A stretch of DNA of 64,000 nucleotides, taken from Candidatus Pelagibacter sp. RS39 (GTDB lineage: Bacteria > Pseudomonadota > Alphaproteobacteria > Pelagibacterales > Pelagibacteraceae). The translations under genes and the position numbers were made by a program. Below are positions 52,495 to 63,213 of the stretch, one piece after another (within the stretch, counting starts at the first letter, position 1; every line of letters starts with the position of its first letter). The notes beneath the pieces are model-generated. The model saw nothing but the letters and a program-made list of their open reading frames with translations. It did no database searches and was not told the DNA's origin. The stretch lies in assembly GCF_002101315.1 (NCBI RefSeq), contig NZ_CP020777.1, positions 186,001 to 250,000 of the forward strand, in the 5' to 3' direction.

Positions 52495-53796
52495 ATGCGT
52501 ATTAATTTATCAAATTTTTTAACCTCAAAATCTCATGATCGAAAAATGGGGCAATACCAAGACCTTGATCACCTAGATGGTTTAGCAATATCTTCAGTTA
52601 GTGCTAATTTATACAATTCTAAAAGAGATGATTTAGCAATGTTCTACTTTCGTGATGGTGCAAATTTTGCATCACTTTATACACAGTCTAAAATTTTGTC
52701 AGAAAATATTAAATGGAATTTAAGTCAAAAAACTCAAAAAATTTTTTCACTTATAGTCAATACTAGAAATGCAAACTCATTTACAGGAGAGCAAGGTTAT
52801 AAAAGTATGCAGCATCTAGCAGACTTAATTTCAAAACAATTAACAGAAAAACAAAAAGAAGATGAAAACGATCCTAAAATAATTAAACCAAAGAATCTTA
52901 TTTTTGGGTGTACCGGAACAATTGGGGAAAAATTTCCTGAAGAAAAAATTAGGTCAAAAATTCCAGAACTCATAAAAAATATTAAATATACTCAAAACAA
53001 ATATATTTGGATGAAAGTTGCTCTATCAATAATGACAACTGACACACAGCCAAAAATAGCAATGGAGGAATGTAAAATTGGAAGTACAGCTATTAAGATT
53101 TATGGAGTAGCAAAAGGTTCCGGCATGATACAACCAAATATGGCAACCACACTAGCGTATGTTTTCACTGATGCTGATATTTCTAATGATGTACTAAAAA
53201 AGCTTCTAAAAAAAAATATTGAGAATACTTTTAATGCTATTTCGTGTGATAGCGATACCAGTACTAATGATATGATTTCAATTTTCTCTACAGGAAAAGC
53301 AAAGAACACTCCAATAAAAACAATTAATGATAAAAAGATTAAGTCATTTGATGAGGCCCTGAACAGTCTATTGTTAAATCTTGCGAAAAGAGTGGTGGCC
53401 GATGGAGAAGGAGCCTCAAAATTTATAACAATAAATGTGTTAAACTCTAAATCTGAGCATGATGCAAAAAAGATTGGTTTTTCGATTGCTAATTCTCCAT
53501 TAGTAAAAACTGCAATTGCAGGCGAGGACCCAAATTGGGGTAGAATAATTATGGCAATTGGAAAATCCGATGTTGATATAAATTTAAATAAATTATCAAT
53601 AAAATTTGGTGATTTGGTAATCGTAAGTAAAGGTAAAATTCATAATCAGTACGATGAGATTGAAGCCGCAAAATATATGAAGGGCCTAGATATTAATCTT
53701 AGTGTTGATATTGGAAATGGAAAAAAAAGTTTTACAGTTTACACTATGGATTTAACCAACGAATATATCAAAATTAATTCAGATTACAGAAGTTAG
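52495..53796 (+). CDS. argJ: Glutamate N-acetyltransferase / ornithine acetyltransferase
   Basis: A 433-residue self-cleaving N-terminal-nucleophile enzyme that moves acetyl from N-acetylornithine to glutamate, releasing ornithine. The autocleavage site is GMIQPNMA|Thr218, the oxyanion motif is CTGTIGEKFP, and TAIAGEDPNWGRI and SDYRS at the C-terminus match the family. NTRNANSFTG replaces the usual NSGNANAxTG. It completes the set argB, argD, argF in the window and is not in an operon with them; DUF1178 follows 40 bp later. Confidence 0.94.
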   Translation: MRINLSNFLTSKSHDRKMGQYQDLDHLDGLAISSVSANLYNSKRDDLAMFYFRDGANFASLYTQSKILSENIKWNLSQKTQKIFSLIVNTRNANSFTGEQGYKSMQHLADLISKQLTEKQKEDENDPKIIKPKNLIFGCTGTIGEKFPEEKIRSKIPELIKNIKYTQNKYIWMKVALSIMTTDTQPKIAMEECKIGSTAIKIYGVAKGSGMIQPNMATTLAYVFTDADISNDVLKKLLKKNIENTFNAISCDSDTSTNDMISIFSTGKAKNTPIKTINDKKIKSFDEALNSLLLNLAKRVVADGEGASKFITINVLNSKSEHDAKKIGFSIANSPLVKTAIAGEDPNWGRIIMAIGKSDVDINLNKLSIKFGDLVIVSKGKIHNQYDEIEAAKYMKGLDINLSVDIGNGKKSFTVYTMDLTNEYIKINSDYRS

Positions 53797-53836
53797 CTAC
53801 ATTGAAATTTTGTATAATAGTAATTAAATAAGCATT

Positions 53837-54268
53837 ATGATTAAATATAATTTAATATGCAAAAAGTGCGAACTAACCTTCGACAGCTGGTTTGCATCTT
53901 CAAAAGAATACGATAAGCTTAAAAAGCAAAAGTTGATCAATTGTCATAGTTGTGGATCTCTAAAAGTAGAAAAAAATTTGATGGCACCAAAATTAATTAG
54001 TGAGAGTTTTAAACATAAAAATGAAAAAAAAGATCTAATTAAATATCAAAAAATAAAGAAAACTATAAATGAATATCAAAAATTTATTAAGAAAAACTTT
54101 GATTATGTTGGTGAAAACTTTGCTTATGAGGCAAGATCAATACATTATAACAATAAGAAAAAAGATAAAGGCATCTACGGCACTGCTTCAAAACAAGACT
54201 TAAAAGAACTTAAAGAGGAGGGCATTGATGCCCAGATGGTTCCATGGTTTGAGAAAGAAAACAATTAA
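53837..54268 (+). CDS. DUF1178 family zinc-ribbon protein
   Basis: A 143-residue soluble protein. Two Cys pairs, CKKC (8-11) and CHSC (36-39), form a zinc ribbon, with FDSWFASSKEYD between them. The C-terminal half ends with RSIHYNNKKKDKGIYGTAS and a DAQMVPWF tail, characteristic of DUF1178 in alphaproteobacteria. The function is unknown. It follows argJ and overlaps the convergent ubiG end by 4 nt. Confidence 0.88.
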   Translation: MIKYNLICKKCELTFDSWFASSKEYDKLKKQKLINCHSCGSLKVEKNLMAPKLISESFKHKNEKKDLIKYQKIKKTINEYQKFIKKNFDYVGENFAYEARSIHYNNKKKDKGIYGTASKQDLKELKEEGIDAQMVPWFEKENN

Positions 54269-54993
54269 TTTTTAATAAATTTAGCAATGTAATTTACAGA
54301 TTTATCATTACCTACACTCCACTTATTCTTTAATAAATTAAAATTCATTCCATCTATCTTGTCTAATGTTAGATCATTTTTTTTAAGTATTGAAATTAAT
54401 TCCTCAGGTTTTATAAACTTTTCCCATTCATGTGTCCCTATTGGAAGCCAACGCAATACATATTCAGCTCCTACTATTGCAAAAATATAAGATTTTAATG
54501 TTTTGTTTAAAGTTGCAACAAACATAAGTCCATTTTTTTTTAAAAGTTTACAGCAGGATTTTAAAAAAAAATTCACATCCTCAACATGTTCTACAATTTC
54601 CATATTTAAGATTACATCGAATTTATCTTTTGTATTAAATTTTTCTGGGGATGAGCAAAAATAATCTATTTGAAGATTATTTTTTTCTGAATGGAGTTTT
54701 GCAACTTTGATATTCTTATCAGATGCATCAATGCCGGTCACCTTAGCACCCAACCTGCACATTGGTTCTGATAATAAACCCCCACCACATCCTACATCTA
54801 AAATTTTGATATTTTTAAGGGGTGTCTTATTATAATCAAGCTTAAATGTCTTAATAACATTTTCTTTTATGTATGAAATTCTAATTGGGTTAAATTTATG
54901 CAATGGTTTAAATTTACCTTCAGGATCCCACCATTCTTCAGCAATTTTAGAAAATTTTTCTATTTCTTTTTTATTTATTGTGTTATTTTTCAT
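54265..54993 (-). CDS. ubiG: Ubiquinone biosynthesis O-methyltransferase
   Basis: A 242-residue class I SAM methyltransferase performing both O-methylations of ubiquinone synthesis. The AEEWWDPEGKFKPLHKFNPIR start, SAM motif ILDVGCGGGLLSEP (about residue 64-77), VEHVEDVNFFL and GTHEWEKFIKP near the end identify UbiG. It is divergent from lysC (67 bp), a common alphaproteobacterial arrangement. Confidence 0.95.
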   Translation of the reverse strand: MKNNTINKKEIEKFSKIAEEWWDPEGKFKPLHKFNPIRISYIKENVIKTFKLDYNKTPLKNIKILDVGCGGGLLSEPMCRLGAKVTGIDASDKNIKVAKLHSEKNNLQIDYFCSSPEKFNTKDKFDVILNMEIVEHVEDVNFFLKSCCKLLKKNGLMFVATLNKTLKSYIFAIVGAEYVLRWLPIGTHEWEKFIKPEELISILKKNDLTLDKIDGMNFNLLKNKWSVGNDKSVNYIAKFIKN

Positions 54994-55060
54994 TTAAAGT
55001 TGACTTTATATTCAACATGTATTTATTCAATATTTTTTAAACTTAAAAGATTATTTTATC

Positions 55061-56281
55061 ATGAAAATTGTCGTATTAAAATTTGGAGGTACATCAGTTG
55101 GCACTATAAAAAAAATAAAAAGAGTTGCTAAAATAATTATTGATTACAAAAAGAAAAACTACAAGGTTATTGTGGTTTCCTCAGCTATGAGTGGTGTGAC
55201 AAATGAGTTAATAAAAAAATCATTTGAGATAAGTAATGGTTTTTCCGAGTCAGAACATGATGTTTTGGTTTCTTCGGGTGAACAAGTAGCCTGTTCTTTA
55301 ATAGCCGGACGATTAATCCATGATGGGTATGAGTCCAGATCTTGGCTATCTTGGCAAATTCCAATTTTGACTAAAGGAAAATATAAAAACTCAAGGATTA
55401 ATCAAATCAATAAAGGAAATATTATAAAATATTTAAAAAAAGGTGGTATACCGGTGGTCACTGGCTTTCAGGGACTAAATGATGAAAATAGAATTACGAC
55501 TATAGGAAGAGGTGGATCTGACGCAAGTGCAATTATGCTTGCTAAGTTTTTTAAAGCAGAGAGGTGTATAATCTATACAGATGTAGAAGGAGTATATACA
55601 ACTGATCCTAATAAATTGAAAAATGCAAAAAAAATTAAAACAATCTCATATGAAGAAATGTTGGAGATGGCATCACTTGGCGCGAAAGTTATGCAGCCAG
55701 TTTCTATACAAGATGCCAGATTAAATAGAATTGATATCGAGGTAAGATCATCTTTTTCCAAAAAATCAGGTACATTAATTACTAAAAGGTCTAATATTAT
55801 AAATAATAAAATTGTTACTGGAATATCTTCAACTCAAAATGACTCAAAAGTCTCCCTTATAGGTGTGAGGGATAAACCTGGAGTTGCTGCGGCTATTTTT
55901 AAACCACTATCTAAAAATTTGATAAATGTTGATATGGTTGTGCAAAATATTTCTGCTAATGGAAAAGAAACAGATTTAACATTTACAATTAAAACAGATG
56001 ACTTAAATAAAACAAAAAAGATTATTCAACAAAACAAAACTATTAATTATAGAAAATTACTTTTTGAAAAAGGTGTTTCTAAAATTTCAGTAATTGGGGT
56101 TGGTATGATAACAACACCTGGTGTTACATTTAGAATGTTTCAATCATTGGCAAATGAAAAAATAAACATCAAAGTAATCTCAACATCCGAAATTAAAATT
56201 TCAGTTTTAATTGATAAAAAGAATACACAAAAAGCTTTGATTGCGCTTCATAAAGAATTTAAATTAGACAAAAAAAAATGA
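55061..56281 (+). CDS. lysC: Aspartate kinase
   Basis: A 406-residue kinase starting the aspartate pathway to lysine, threonine and methionine. KFGGTSVG is at residues 7-14, VTGFQGLN and [12 protein letters not shown] mark the kinase domain, and SLGAKVMQP follows. Two C-terminal ACT domains (about 260-400; [14 protein letters not shown] and [19 protein letters not shown]) give feedback control in the family. ispG starts 4 nt inside its end. dapD and dapE act further down the same route. Confidence 0.96.
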   Translation: MKIVVLKFGGTSVGTIKKIKRVAKIIIDYKKKNYKVIVVSSAMSGVTNELIKKSFEISNGFSESEHDVLVSSGEQVACSLIAGRLIHDGYESRSWLSWQIPILTKGKYKNSRINQINKGNIIKYLKKGGIPVVTGFQGLNDENRITTIGRGGSDASAIMLAKFFKAERCIIYTDVEGVYTTDPNKLKNAKKIKTISYEEMLEMASLGAKVMQPVSIQDARLNRIDIEVRSSFSKKSGTLITKRSNIINNKIVTGISSTQNDSKVSLIGVRDKPGVAAAIFKPLSKNLINVDMVVQNISANGKETDLTFTIKTDDLNKTKKIIQQNKTINYRKLLFEKGVSKISVIGVGMITTPGVTFRMFQSLANEKINIKVISTSEIKISVLIDKKNTQKALIALHKEFKLDKKK

Positions 56282-57378
56282 GTATTAGACCCTTTAGAGA
56301 CATAAAAAGAAGAAAAACTAGAGAGATTAATGTTGGGAAAGTAAAAGTTGGAGGAGAGAGTCCTATATCAGTTCAATCAATGACCAATACTCTTACAACA
56401 GATATAAAAGCTACAATTAAGCAAATTAATGAAATAAGCTCAGAGGGAGCTGATATAGTAAGAGTTTCTTGTCCTGATGAACCGTCATCAAAAGCATTAA
56501 AAGAAATAATCAAGCATGTTGATGTACCTATAGTTGCTGATATTCATTTCCATTATAAAAGAGCAATCGAAGCTGCTGAAGGCGGTGCTAGCTGTTTAAG
56601 AATAAATCCTGGAAATATTGGAAGTAAAGATAAAATTAAAGAAGTTGTTAAAGCTGCAGTTGATCATAATTGCTCGATAAGAGTTGGTGTTAATGCTGGA
56701 TCTTTAGAAAAAGATATATTAGAAAAATATAGAGAACCTTGTCCAGAAGCATTAGTTGAGAGTGCTATAAGAAATATTAAAATACTCGAGGACGAAAATT
56801 TTCAAAATTTAAAGATAAGTGTAAAGTCATCAGATGTTTTTTTATCAATTGAAGCGTACAGACAATTATCAAAAACAACAGATTATCCGCTACATTTAGG
56901 GATTACAGAGGCAGGAGGCTTTATACCAGGAAGTGTAAAATCCTCGATTGGCCTAGGAACATTGCTTCTAGAAGGTATTGGTGACACTATTAGAATTTCT
57001 TTGTCAGATAATCCCGTCGAGGAAGTCAAAATTGGAAATGAAATACTAAAATCCCTGAATTTAAGGGAGAGGGGAGTTAAAATAATTTCCTGCCCTTCAT
57101 GTGCAAGACAAGGCTTTGAAGTTATTGAAACTGTGAAAATTTTGGAAAAAAAACTTTCTCATATAAAAACTCCAATTACTTTATCTGTAATTGGTTGTGT
57201 AGTTAATGGTCCTGGAGAAGCAGCTTTAACAGATGTAGGAATAACTGGAGGTAAAAAAGGAAATAATATGCTCTATTTATCTGGAGTGCAGTCCAAAAAA
57301 ATTTCTACAAGCGATATGATAGATAAGGTAGTGAGCGAGGTTGAAAAAAAAGCATCTGAAATAAAGAATTCGAAATGA
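56278..57378 (+). CDS. ispG: 4-hydroxy-3-methylbut-2-enyl diphosphate synthase
   Basis: A 366-residue iron-sulfur enzyme of the MEP isoprenoid pathway. N-terminal TIM barrel: [33 protein letters not shown] and LGITEAGG. C-terminal 4Fe-4S domain with the cysteines in SCPSCARQ and [11 protein letters not shown]. It is wedged between lysC (4 nt overlap) and prfA (4 nt overlap), where many alphaproteobacteria carry ptsP. Confidence 0.95.
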   Translation: MSIRPFRDIKRRKTREINVGKVKVGGESPISVQSMTNTLTTDIKATIKQINEISSEGADIVRVSCPDEPSSKALKEIIKHVDVPIVADIHFHYKRAIEAAEGGASCLRINPGNIGSKDKIKEVVKAAVDHNCSIRVGVNAGSLEKDILEKYREPCPEALVESAIRNIKILEDENFQNLKISVKSSDVFLSIEAYRQLSKTTDYPLHLGITEAGGFIPGSVKSSIGLGTLLLEGIGDTIRISLSDNPVEEVKIGNEILKSLNLRERGVKIISCPSCARQGFEVIETVKILEKKLSHIKTPITLSVIGCVVNGPGEAALTDVGITGGKKGNNMLYLSGVQSKKISTSDMIDKVVSEVEKKASEIKNSK

Positions 57379-58448
57379 TACCATTAAAAACAGTTAACGA
57401 TTTAATTAATAAACATACATTATTAGAAAAAGAATTATCCTCTGCAGAAATTGACAAAAACTCATTTGCTGAAAAATCTAAAGAATACGCGGAGCTAAAT
57501 GAAATTATTAAAATTGCTAAATTTTATATCTCTTTTGAAAAAAATAAAAAAGAAATTCAAGCAATTTTAGAGGACAAAAATTCAGATACAGAAATGATCA
57601 AAATGGCTGAAACAGAATTGATTGATCTAGAAACTCAAAAAGAAAAAAATGAAAAAAGATTAAAATTATTTCTATTGCCTAAGGATGAAGCAGATAAAAA
57701 AAATGCAATTATTGAAATTAGGGCAGGAACAGGTGGCTTAGAAGCTAGCTTGTTTGCTTCAGATCTTTTTAAGATGTATGAAAAAGTAAGTAACAAAAAA
57801 AAATGGAGCCTTGAATTAATTTCAATTTCTAGAAGCGAGGCCGGTGGTTTAAAAGAAGTAATTGCATCTATAAAAGGAAATAATATTTATTCTACTTTGA
57901 AATATGAGAGTGGAGTTCATAGAGTACAAAGAGTACCAGATACTGAAACACAGGGTAGAGTTCATACATCTGCTGCGACAGTTGCAGTTTTACCAGAGGC
58001 TGAAGAGGTTGATTTAAAGATTAATGAAAGTGATCTTAGAATTGATGTCTTTAGAGCTGGAGGTCCAGGAGGGCAATCAGTAAACACTACTGATAGCGCT
58101 GTTAGAATTACTCATATTCCAACAGGAATATCTGTTTCTCAACAAGATGAAAAATCTCAACATAAGAACAAAGCTAAAGGGATGAAAATTTTAAGATCTA
58201 GATTGTATGAACTTGAAAGGTCTAGAATTGAAAATGAAAGATCCAAAGACAGGAAAAGTAAAATAGGCTCAGGTGATAGGTCAGAAAGAATAAGAACTTA
58301 CAATTTTCCCCAAGGAAGGGTTACTGATCATAGAATAAATTTAACACTTCATAAGCTTGAAGAATTTTTAGAAGGTGAAGTATTCGATGAAATGATTGAG
58401 GCATTAACCCTTCAAGCACAAGAAGAAAGTTTAAATACTCTAAACTAA
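57375..58448 (+). CDS. prfA: Peptide chain release factor 1
   Basis: A 357-residue class I release factor reading UAA and UAG. The catalytic GGQ lies in [16 protein letters not shown] (about residues 230-245), preceded by the domain with [16 protein letters not shown]. The C-terminal helices have [16 protein letters not shown]. It overlaps ispG by 4 nt and shares one base with prmC, which methylates the GGQ glutamine, so enzyme and substrate are co-translated. Confidence 0.97.
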   Translation: MIPLKTVNDLINKHTLLEKELSSAEIDKNSFAEKSKEYAELNEIIKIAKFYISFEKNKKEIQAILEDKNSDTEMIKMAETELIDLETQKEKNEKRLKLFLLPKDEADKKNAIIEIRAGTGGLEASLFASDLFKMYEKVSNKKKWSLELISISRSEAGGLKEVIASIKGNNIYSTLKYESGVHRVQRVPDTETQGRVHTSAATVAVLPEAEEVDLKINESDLRIDVFRAGGPGGQSVNTTDSAVRITHIPTGISVSQQDEKSQHKNKAKGMKILRSRLYELERSRIENERSKDRKSKIGSGDRSERIRTYNFPQGRVTDHRINLTLHKLEEFLEGEVFDEMIEALTLQAQEESLNTLN

Positions 58449-59290
58449 TGAATATTGAAGTTGCAATTAAAGAAGCTAGCAAAGAATTGAAAAATAATCG
58501 AATAGAATCAGCTTTATTAGACAGTGAACTATTACTTTCTTCTGTAATTAAAAAAGACAGAAAGTTTATTTTATTAAATCTTGATAAAGAACTTGATCAA
58601 AATGATCACGATAACTTTAAAGATTTAATTTTAAAACGATCTAGAGGAAAACCACTAGCATACTTAACTGGTACCAAGTCCTTTTGGAAGGATAATTTTA
58701 AAGTAAATGAAAAAGTTTTAATTCCTAGACCAGATACAGAAATAATAATAGAACAAGTTTTAAAAATTTACAAAAATAAGGACTATATTAATTTTTTGGA
58801 GGTTGGAGTTGGTTCAGGATGTATAGCTCTTTCAATCTTAAAAGAAAAAAAGTCTTTTTTTGGAACTGGTATAGATTTAAGTCAAGATTGTATTGAAATT
58901 TGTAAATATAATGCAAAAAAACTTGGTGTTAATAATAGAATAAAATTACTTAAATCAGATGTTGACAATTTAATTTTTCGCAAATATGATTTAATTATTT
59001 CTAATCCTCCTTACATTAAAAAGTTTGATTTGAATAAATTAGATAGGGAAGTGATTGATTATGAGCCAAAAATGGCTTTAGATGGTGGTTTAGAAGGCTT
59101 ATCAGTTATCAGAATGGTAATAAAAAAATCATCTGAGTTAATTAAAACACATGGCAGACTAGTTTTGGAAATTGGACATGATCAAAAAGAATTAGTAAAA
59201 AAAATGTTAAAGGATAATAATTTTTACGTCAATAGAACTTTAAAAGATCTAGCCAAAAATGATCGATGTATAATTAGTACAAAAAAATAA
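58448..59290 (+). CDS. prmC: Peptide chain release factor glutamine methyltransferase
   Basis: A 280-residue SAM methyltransferase. It has an N-terminal helical domain (DSELLLSSVI, RGKPLAYLTG), then the SAM site FLEVGVGSGCIALSI and the glutamine-binding motif SNPPYI (about 179-184). It modifies the GGQ glutamine of RF1 and RF2. It is one base overlapped with prfA and 5 nt before the DUF4167 gene. Confidence 0.95.
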   Translation: MNIEVAIKEASKELKNNRIESALLDSELLLSSVIKKDRKFILLNLDKELDQNDHDNFKDLILKRSRGKPLAYLTGTKSFWKDNFKVNEKVLIPRPDTEIIIEQVLKIYKNKDYINFLEVGVGSGCIALSILKEKKSFFGTGIDLSQDCIEICKYNAKKLGVNNRIKLLKSDVDNLIFRKYDLIISNPPYIKKFDLNKLDREVIDYEPKMALDGGLEGLSVIRMVIKKSSELIKTHGRLVLEIGHDQKELVKKMLKDNNFYVNRTLKDLAKNDRCIISTKK

Positions 59291-59295
59291 ATTTT

Positions 59296-59697
59296 ATGGT
59301 TACATTCAGAAATAATAATAATATCAGAAGAAACAATTTTAGAAGAAACGATAGAGGTTTTAAATCTAATACAGATAGACCTAAATATGGTTCTAATTTT
59401 TCAAAAAATGAAAATTTTCAGAGAAAATCCCCAGGCAGAAACAATCATAATGCATCAAAATTAATTGAAAAATATAGTAATCTTGCAAGAGAAGCTCTAT
59501 CTAGTGGAGATAAGATTTTATCAGAGAACTATTTTCAACATGCTGATCATTTTACTAGAATTTTAAATGATCAAGATGCTCAAAGAAAACTAAATTCAAT
59601 AAGTAATGATCAATCTGAATCTAAACAAAATATAGTTGAAGTGAATAAAGAACAAAAAGATACTGACGAAAAAAAAACCTTAACTCCAATTAAATAA
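59296..59697 (+). CDS. DUF4167 domain protein, Asn/Arg-rich
   Basis: A 133-residue basic protein. An Asn/Arg-rich disordered N-terminus (about 1-50: RNNNNIRRNNFRRNDRG) precedes the conserved helical DUF4167 block (KYSNLAREALSSGDKILSEN, YFQHADHFTRIL), then an acidic/Lys tail. It is found after prmC across alphaproteobacteria. RNA binding is a reasonable guess from the RN-rich tail but unproven. Confidence 0.88.
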   Translation: MVTFRNNNNIRRNNFRRNDRGFKSNTDRPKYGSNFSKNENFQRKSPGRNNHNASKLIEKYSNLAREALSSGDKILSENYFQHADHFTRILNDQDAQRKLNSISNDQSESKQNIVEVNKEQKDTDEKKTLTPIK

Positions 59698-59713
59698 AAA
59701 TTTATCTAAAAAA

Positions 59714-61006
59714 TCAATTAAGACCAACAATTTTTTCAGACTTTAATACATTTAACTTAATCTTTTGAGTTTCAAATATTTTTCTTTGTTCTCCTTTAAG
59801 AATTTTTCCAGAAGGAAGCTTTAAGGTTTGAGAATTAACTCTTTTGCCATTAATTAGAACTTCATAGTGCAAATGTGGTCCTGTAGATTTTCCTGTCGAT
59901 CCAACATATCCAATTGTTTGCCCTTGTTTAACTCTAACACCACTCCTAATTCCTTTAGCGAATTTTGACATATGAGCATATATTGTTTGATAGGTTGAAT
60001 TATGTTTTATAACTACACAATTTCCGCCTCCACCGCACCAACCTGCCTTTTTAACAACTCCTGATCCAGATGCCATTATTGGTGTTCCTGTTGGAGCAGC
60101 AAAGTCAGTACCTTTATGCATTTTATTAAATCCATCAATTGGATGTTTTCTCATTCCAAAGGGAGAGGAAAGTCTTGCCCCGTTAATCGGGGTTTTCATT
60201 AGAGCTTTTTCAACACTCTTACCATTCCTATCATAATGCCCAGCATTTTTTTCCTCATCAAAATAAAAAAGTGAATTATCTTCACCGCTTAAAATCAAAT
60301 TTGCAAATAAAATGTTTCCTGTTTCAATTAATTTTTTGTTTTCATCAACATAAGCCTCATACATAATCTGAAATTTATCTCTTTTTCTAATATCCCTTTG
60401 AAAATCAACTTGAAAACCATAAATTCTAGCAAACTCAATTATTATATTTGGTGGTACTTTCTGACTCCTCGCTGATCTATAAAGGCTGTTAAGAATTGAG
60501 CTTTCATTATAAATTACTTTTTTTTCTAATTTCGTCAAAACAATTTCTTGTTTAAAATTTTTTTTACTTGTGTCTTGGGTCAGAATAATTCTCTCTTTAT
60601 TAGATATTTGGAATATAAATTCCTGTATTGAGTTATCAGTTTGATCAATAATAAAATGTATCTTTTGATTAGTATTCAATCTGTTCACATTAAACTTGTT
60701 ATTGATTTTTTCTTTGATAATAGAAATTTCATCTTTATTTAAAGAATAATATTCAAGAATCTCCATAAAAGTTTCTCCTTCTCTAACCTTATGGGAGATT
60801 TTTTTAAATCTTGGTTCAAATTTTTCAAAAAAATGATTTACTGTTTTCTTAAAGTAAAAGTTTTCAATAATTTTTTTATAACTATTGTTAATTCTGTTTT
60901 TTGTTTGATTATGGTAGATTGTAAAAATACTTGTTAAAATAATTAATATTATTAAGGCTAGAATTTCGTTTTTTACTTTTAATTTTATATTGAACTTTTT
61001 GATCAT
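59714..61006 (-). CDS. M23-family murein endopeptidase, membrane-anchored
   Basis: A 430-residue envelope protein. The ATG at 61006 is used; the frame also has a TTG at 61027. It has a transmembrane anchor at about residues 14-34, a LysM/OapA-like element (KVREGETFMEILEYY), a beta-rich middle, and a C-terminal LytM/M23 domain with zinc ligands in MHKGTDFAAP, HMSKF and PHLHYEV. GWCGGGGNCVVIKH is typical. It likely cuts peptidoglycan cross-links during growth or division. It is convergent with DUF4167. Confidence 0.9.
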   Translation of the reverse strand: MIKKFNIKLKVKNEILALIILIILTSIFTIYHNQTKNRINNSYKKIIENFYFKKTVNHFFEKFEPRFKKISHKVREGETFMEILEYYSLNKDEISIIKEKINNKFNVNRLNTNQKIHFIIDQTDNSIQEFIFQISNKERIILTQDTSKKNFKQEIVLTKLEKKVIYNESSILNSLYRSARSQKVPPNIIIEFARIYGFQVDFQRDIRKRDKFQIMYEAYVDENKKLIETGNILFANLILSGEDNSLFYFDEEKNAGHYDRNGKSVEKALMKTPINGARLSSPFGMRKHPIDGFNKMHKGTDFAAPTGTPIMASGSGVVKKAGWCGGGGNCVVIKHNSTYQTIYAHMSKFAKGIRSGVRVKQGQTIGYVGSTGKSTGPHLHYEVLINGKRVNSQTLKLPSGKILKGEQRKIFETQKIKLNVLKSEKIVGLN

Positions 61007-61107
61007 TGAAAGTTTTTGAATTATCAATTATTAGTTTAACCATGAAAGAAAATCAAAAAAAACCCCTAAAATTAAGGCTTTTTTATCCAATTTTTAATCA
61101 TAATTGC

Positions 61108-61135
61108 TTGCTTTCCTATCATTTTAGCCTATAAG
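61108..61135 (+). promoter_or_regulatory. Predicted rRNA operon promoter
   Basis: TTGCTT (61108-61113), a 16-bp spacer, TATAAG (61130-61135), with a start near 61142. It is the best -35/-10 pair in the gap before 16S and sits about 200 bp upstream of the mature RNA, leaving room for a leader. The -35 word resembles the TTGCTA of the rpmH promoter. Confidence 0.4.
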
Positions 61136-61342
61136 CACTGAACTTCCTCAAATAAATTATTGTTAATACAATAAATTATTATGGATCATTGAGCCTTTTT
61201 GCTCAATTAGCTATTTTAAAAGTGAAAATTTAAGAAGAGAAGTGTGGACGGTTAAGGTTACCAAAAATTTGTCGTACACACTTCAACATCATATAAATTT
61301 TATTCTTAGAATTTATATGGAAGCTAGTGTGCGCCGTTTTTA
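61136..61342 (+). other. rRNA leader region with hairpins and boxA-like element
   Basis: This 207-bp stretch, part of the gene-free gap 61028-61342, holds no ORF of note. It contains a 7-bp hairpin ATTGAGC/GCTCAAT (61188-61194, 61201-61207) overlapping a boxA-like TGCTCAATTA at 61200, which could serve antitermination. It also has the 5' arm of the 16S processing stem (61231-61255), and a 9-bp hairpin ATATAAATT/AATTTATAT (61291-61299, 61310-61318) just before 16S. A GAAGTGTG (61239-61246) within the 5' arm can alternatively pair with CACACTTC (61277-61284). Confidence 0.55.
61231..61255 (+). repeat. 5' arm of 16S precursor processing stem
   Basis: The 25 nt pair with 62868-62892 on the far side of 16S: 24 of 25 positions pair, two of them as G-U, with one mismatch. 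Such a stem brackets pre-16S and is the known type of RNase III target. Confidence 0.85.
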
Positions 61343-62816
<1,474 letters not shown>

Positions 62817-62867
62817 CTAAGGATGAATAAAAGTAAAATTTTATTCTAAAAAATAAACAGGTTAATG

Positions 62868-62892
62868 TTGACCGTCCTCATTTCTCTTCTTA
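62868..62892 (+). repeat. 3' arm of 16S precursor processing stem
   Basis: This segment pairs with 61231-61255 over 25 positions (one mismatch, two G-U). It lies 51 nt after the 16S 3' end and 24 nt before tRNA-Ile. Confidence 0.85.
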
Positions 62893-62916
62893 AGATTTAG
62901 TGTTTCTCTTGAATGG

Positions 62917-62993
62917 GGGCCGGTAGCTCAGTTGGTTAGAGCACACCCTTGATAAGGGTGGGGTCGAAAGTTCGAGTCTTTCTCGGCCCACCA
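62917..62993 (+). tRNA. tRNA-Ile (anticodon GAU)
   Basis: A 77-nt cloverleaf in the 16S-23S spacer. The acceptor is GGGCCGG/TCGGCCC, with A73 and encoded CCA. The anticodon stem CACCC/GGGTG has loop TTGATAA (GAT). The D-loop AGTTGGTTA and T-loop TTCGAGT are canonical. The spacer pair Ile-Ala is the typical bacterial one. Confidence 0.97.
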
Positions 62994-63009
62994 ATCTATA
63001 AAATATAAT

Positions 63010-63085
63010 GGGGGATTAGCTCAGCTGGGAGAGCGCCTGATTTGCATTCAGGAGGTCAGCGGTTCGATCCCGCTATCCTCCACCA
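63010..63085 (+). tRNA. tRNA-Ala (anticodon UGC)
   Basis: A 76-nt cloverleaf 16 nt after tRNA-Ile. The acceptor GGGGGAT/ATCCTCC (one G-U), with A73 and encoded CCA. The anticodon stem is CCTGA/TCAGG with loop TTTGCAT (TGC). The T-loop TTCGATC is canonical. Confidence 0.97.
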
Positions 63086-63141
63086 AAACACTTAGTTATC
63101 TAAAATTGTAAATAAAATAATTAATATCAATATCTATATCC

Positions 63142-63171
63142 GAACATTAGAAATGTTATTAGCTAATGTTC
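63142..63171 (+). other. Hairpin in the tRNA-Ala to 23S spacer
   Basis: A perfect 9-bp stem, GAACATTAG (63142-63150) with CTAATGTTC (63163-63171), and a 12-nt loop. A second 7-bp stem CACAGAA/TTCTGTG (63191-63197, 63203-63209) lies just before 23S. Both are likely structural or processing elements of the precursor. Confidence 0.6.
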
Positions 63172-63213
63172 AAATAAAAATTTGATTCAACACAGAATTT
63201 TTTTCTGTGCATA

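Noticed and set aside
54898-55131. 77-codon plus-strand ORF
   Set aside because: It spans the divergent ubiG and lysC starts in a wrong frame; the sequence is a low-complexity Phe/Lys run.
61007-61027. TTG start for the M23 peptidase
   Set aside because: Possible, but the ATG at 61006 also keeps the anchor intact; neither has a clear ribosome-binding site, so ATG was preferred.
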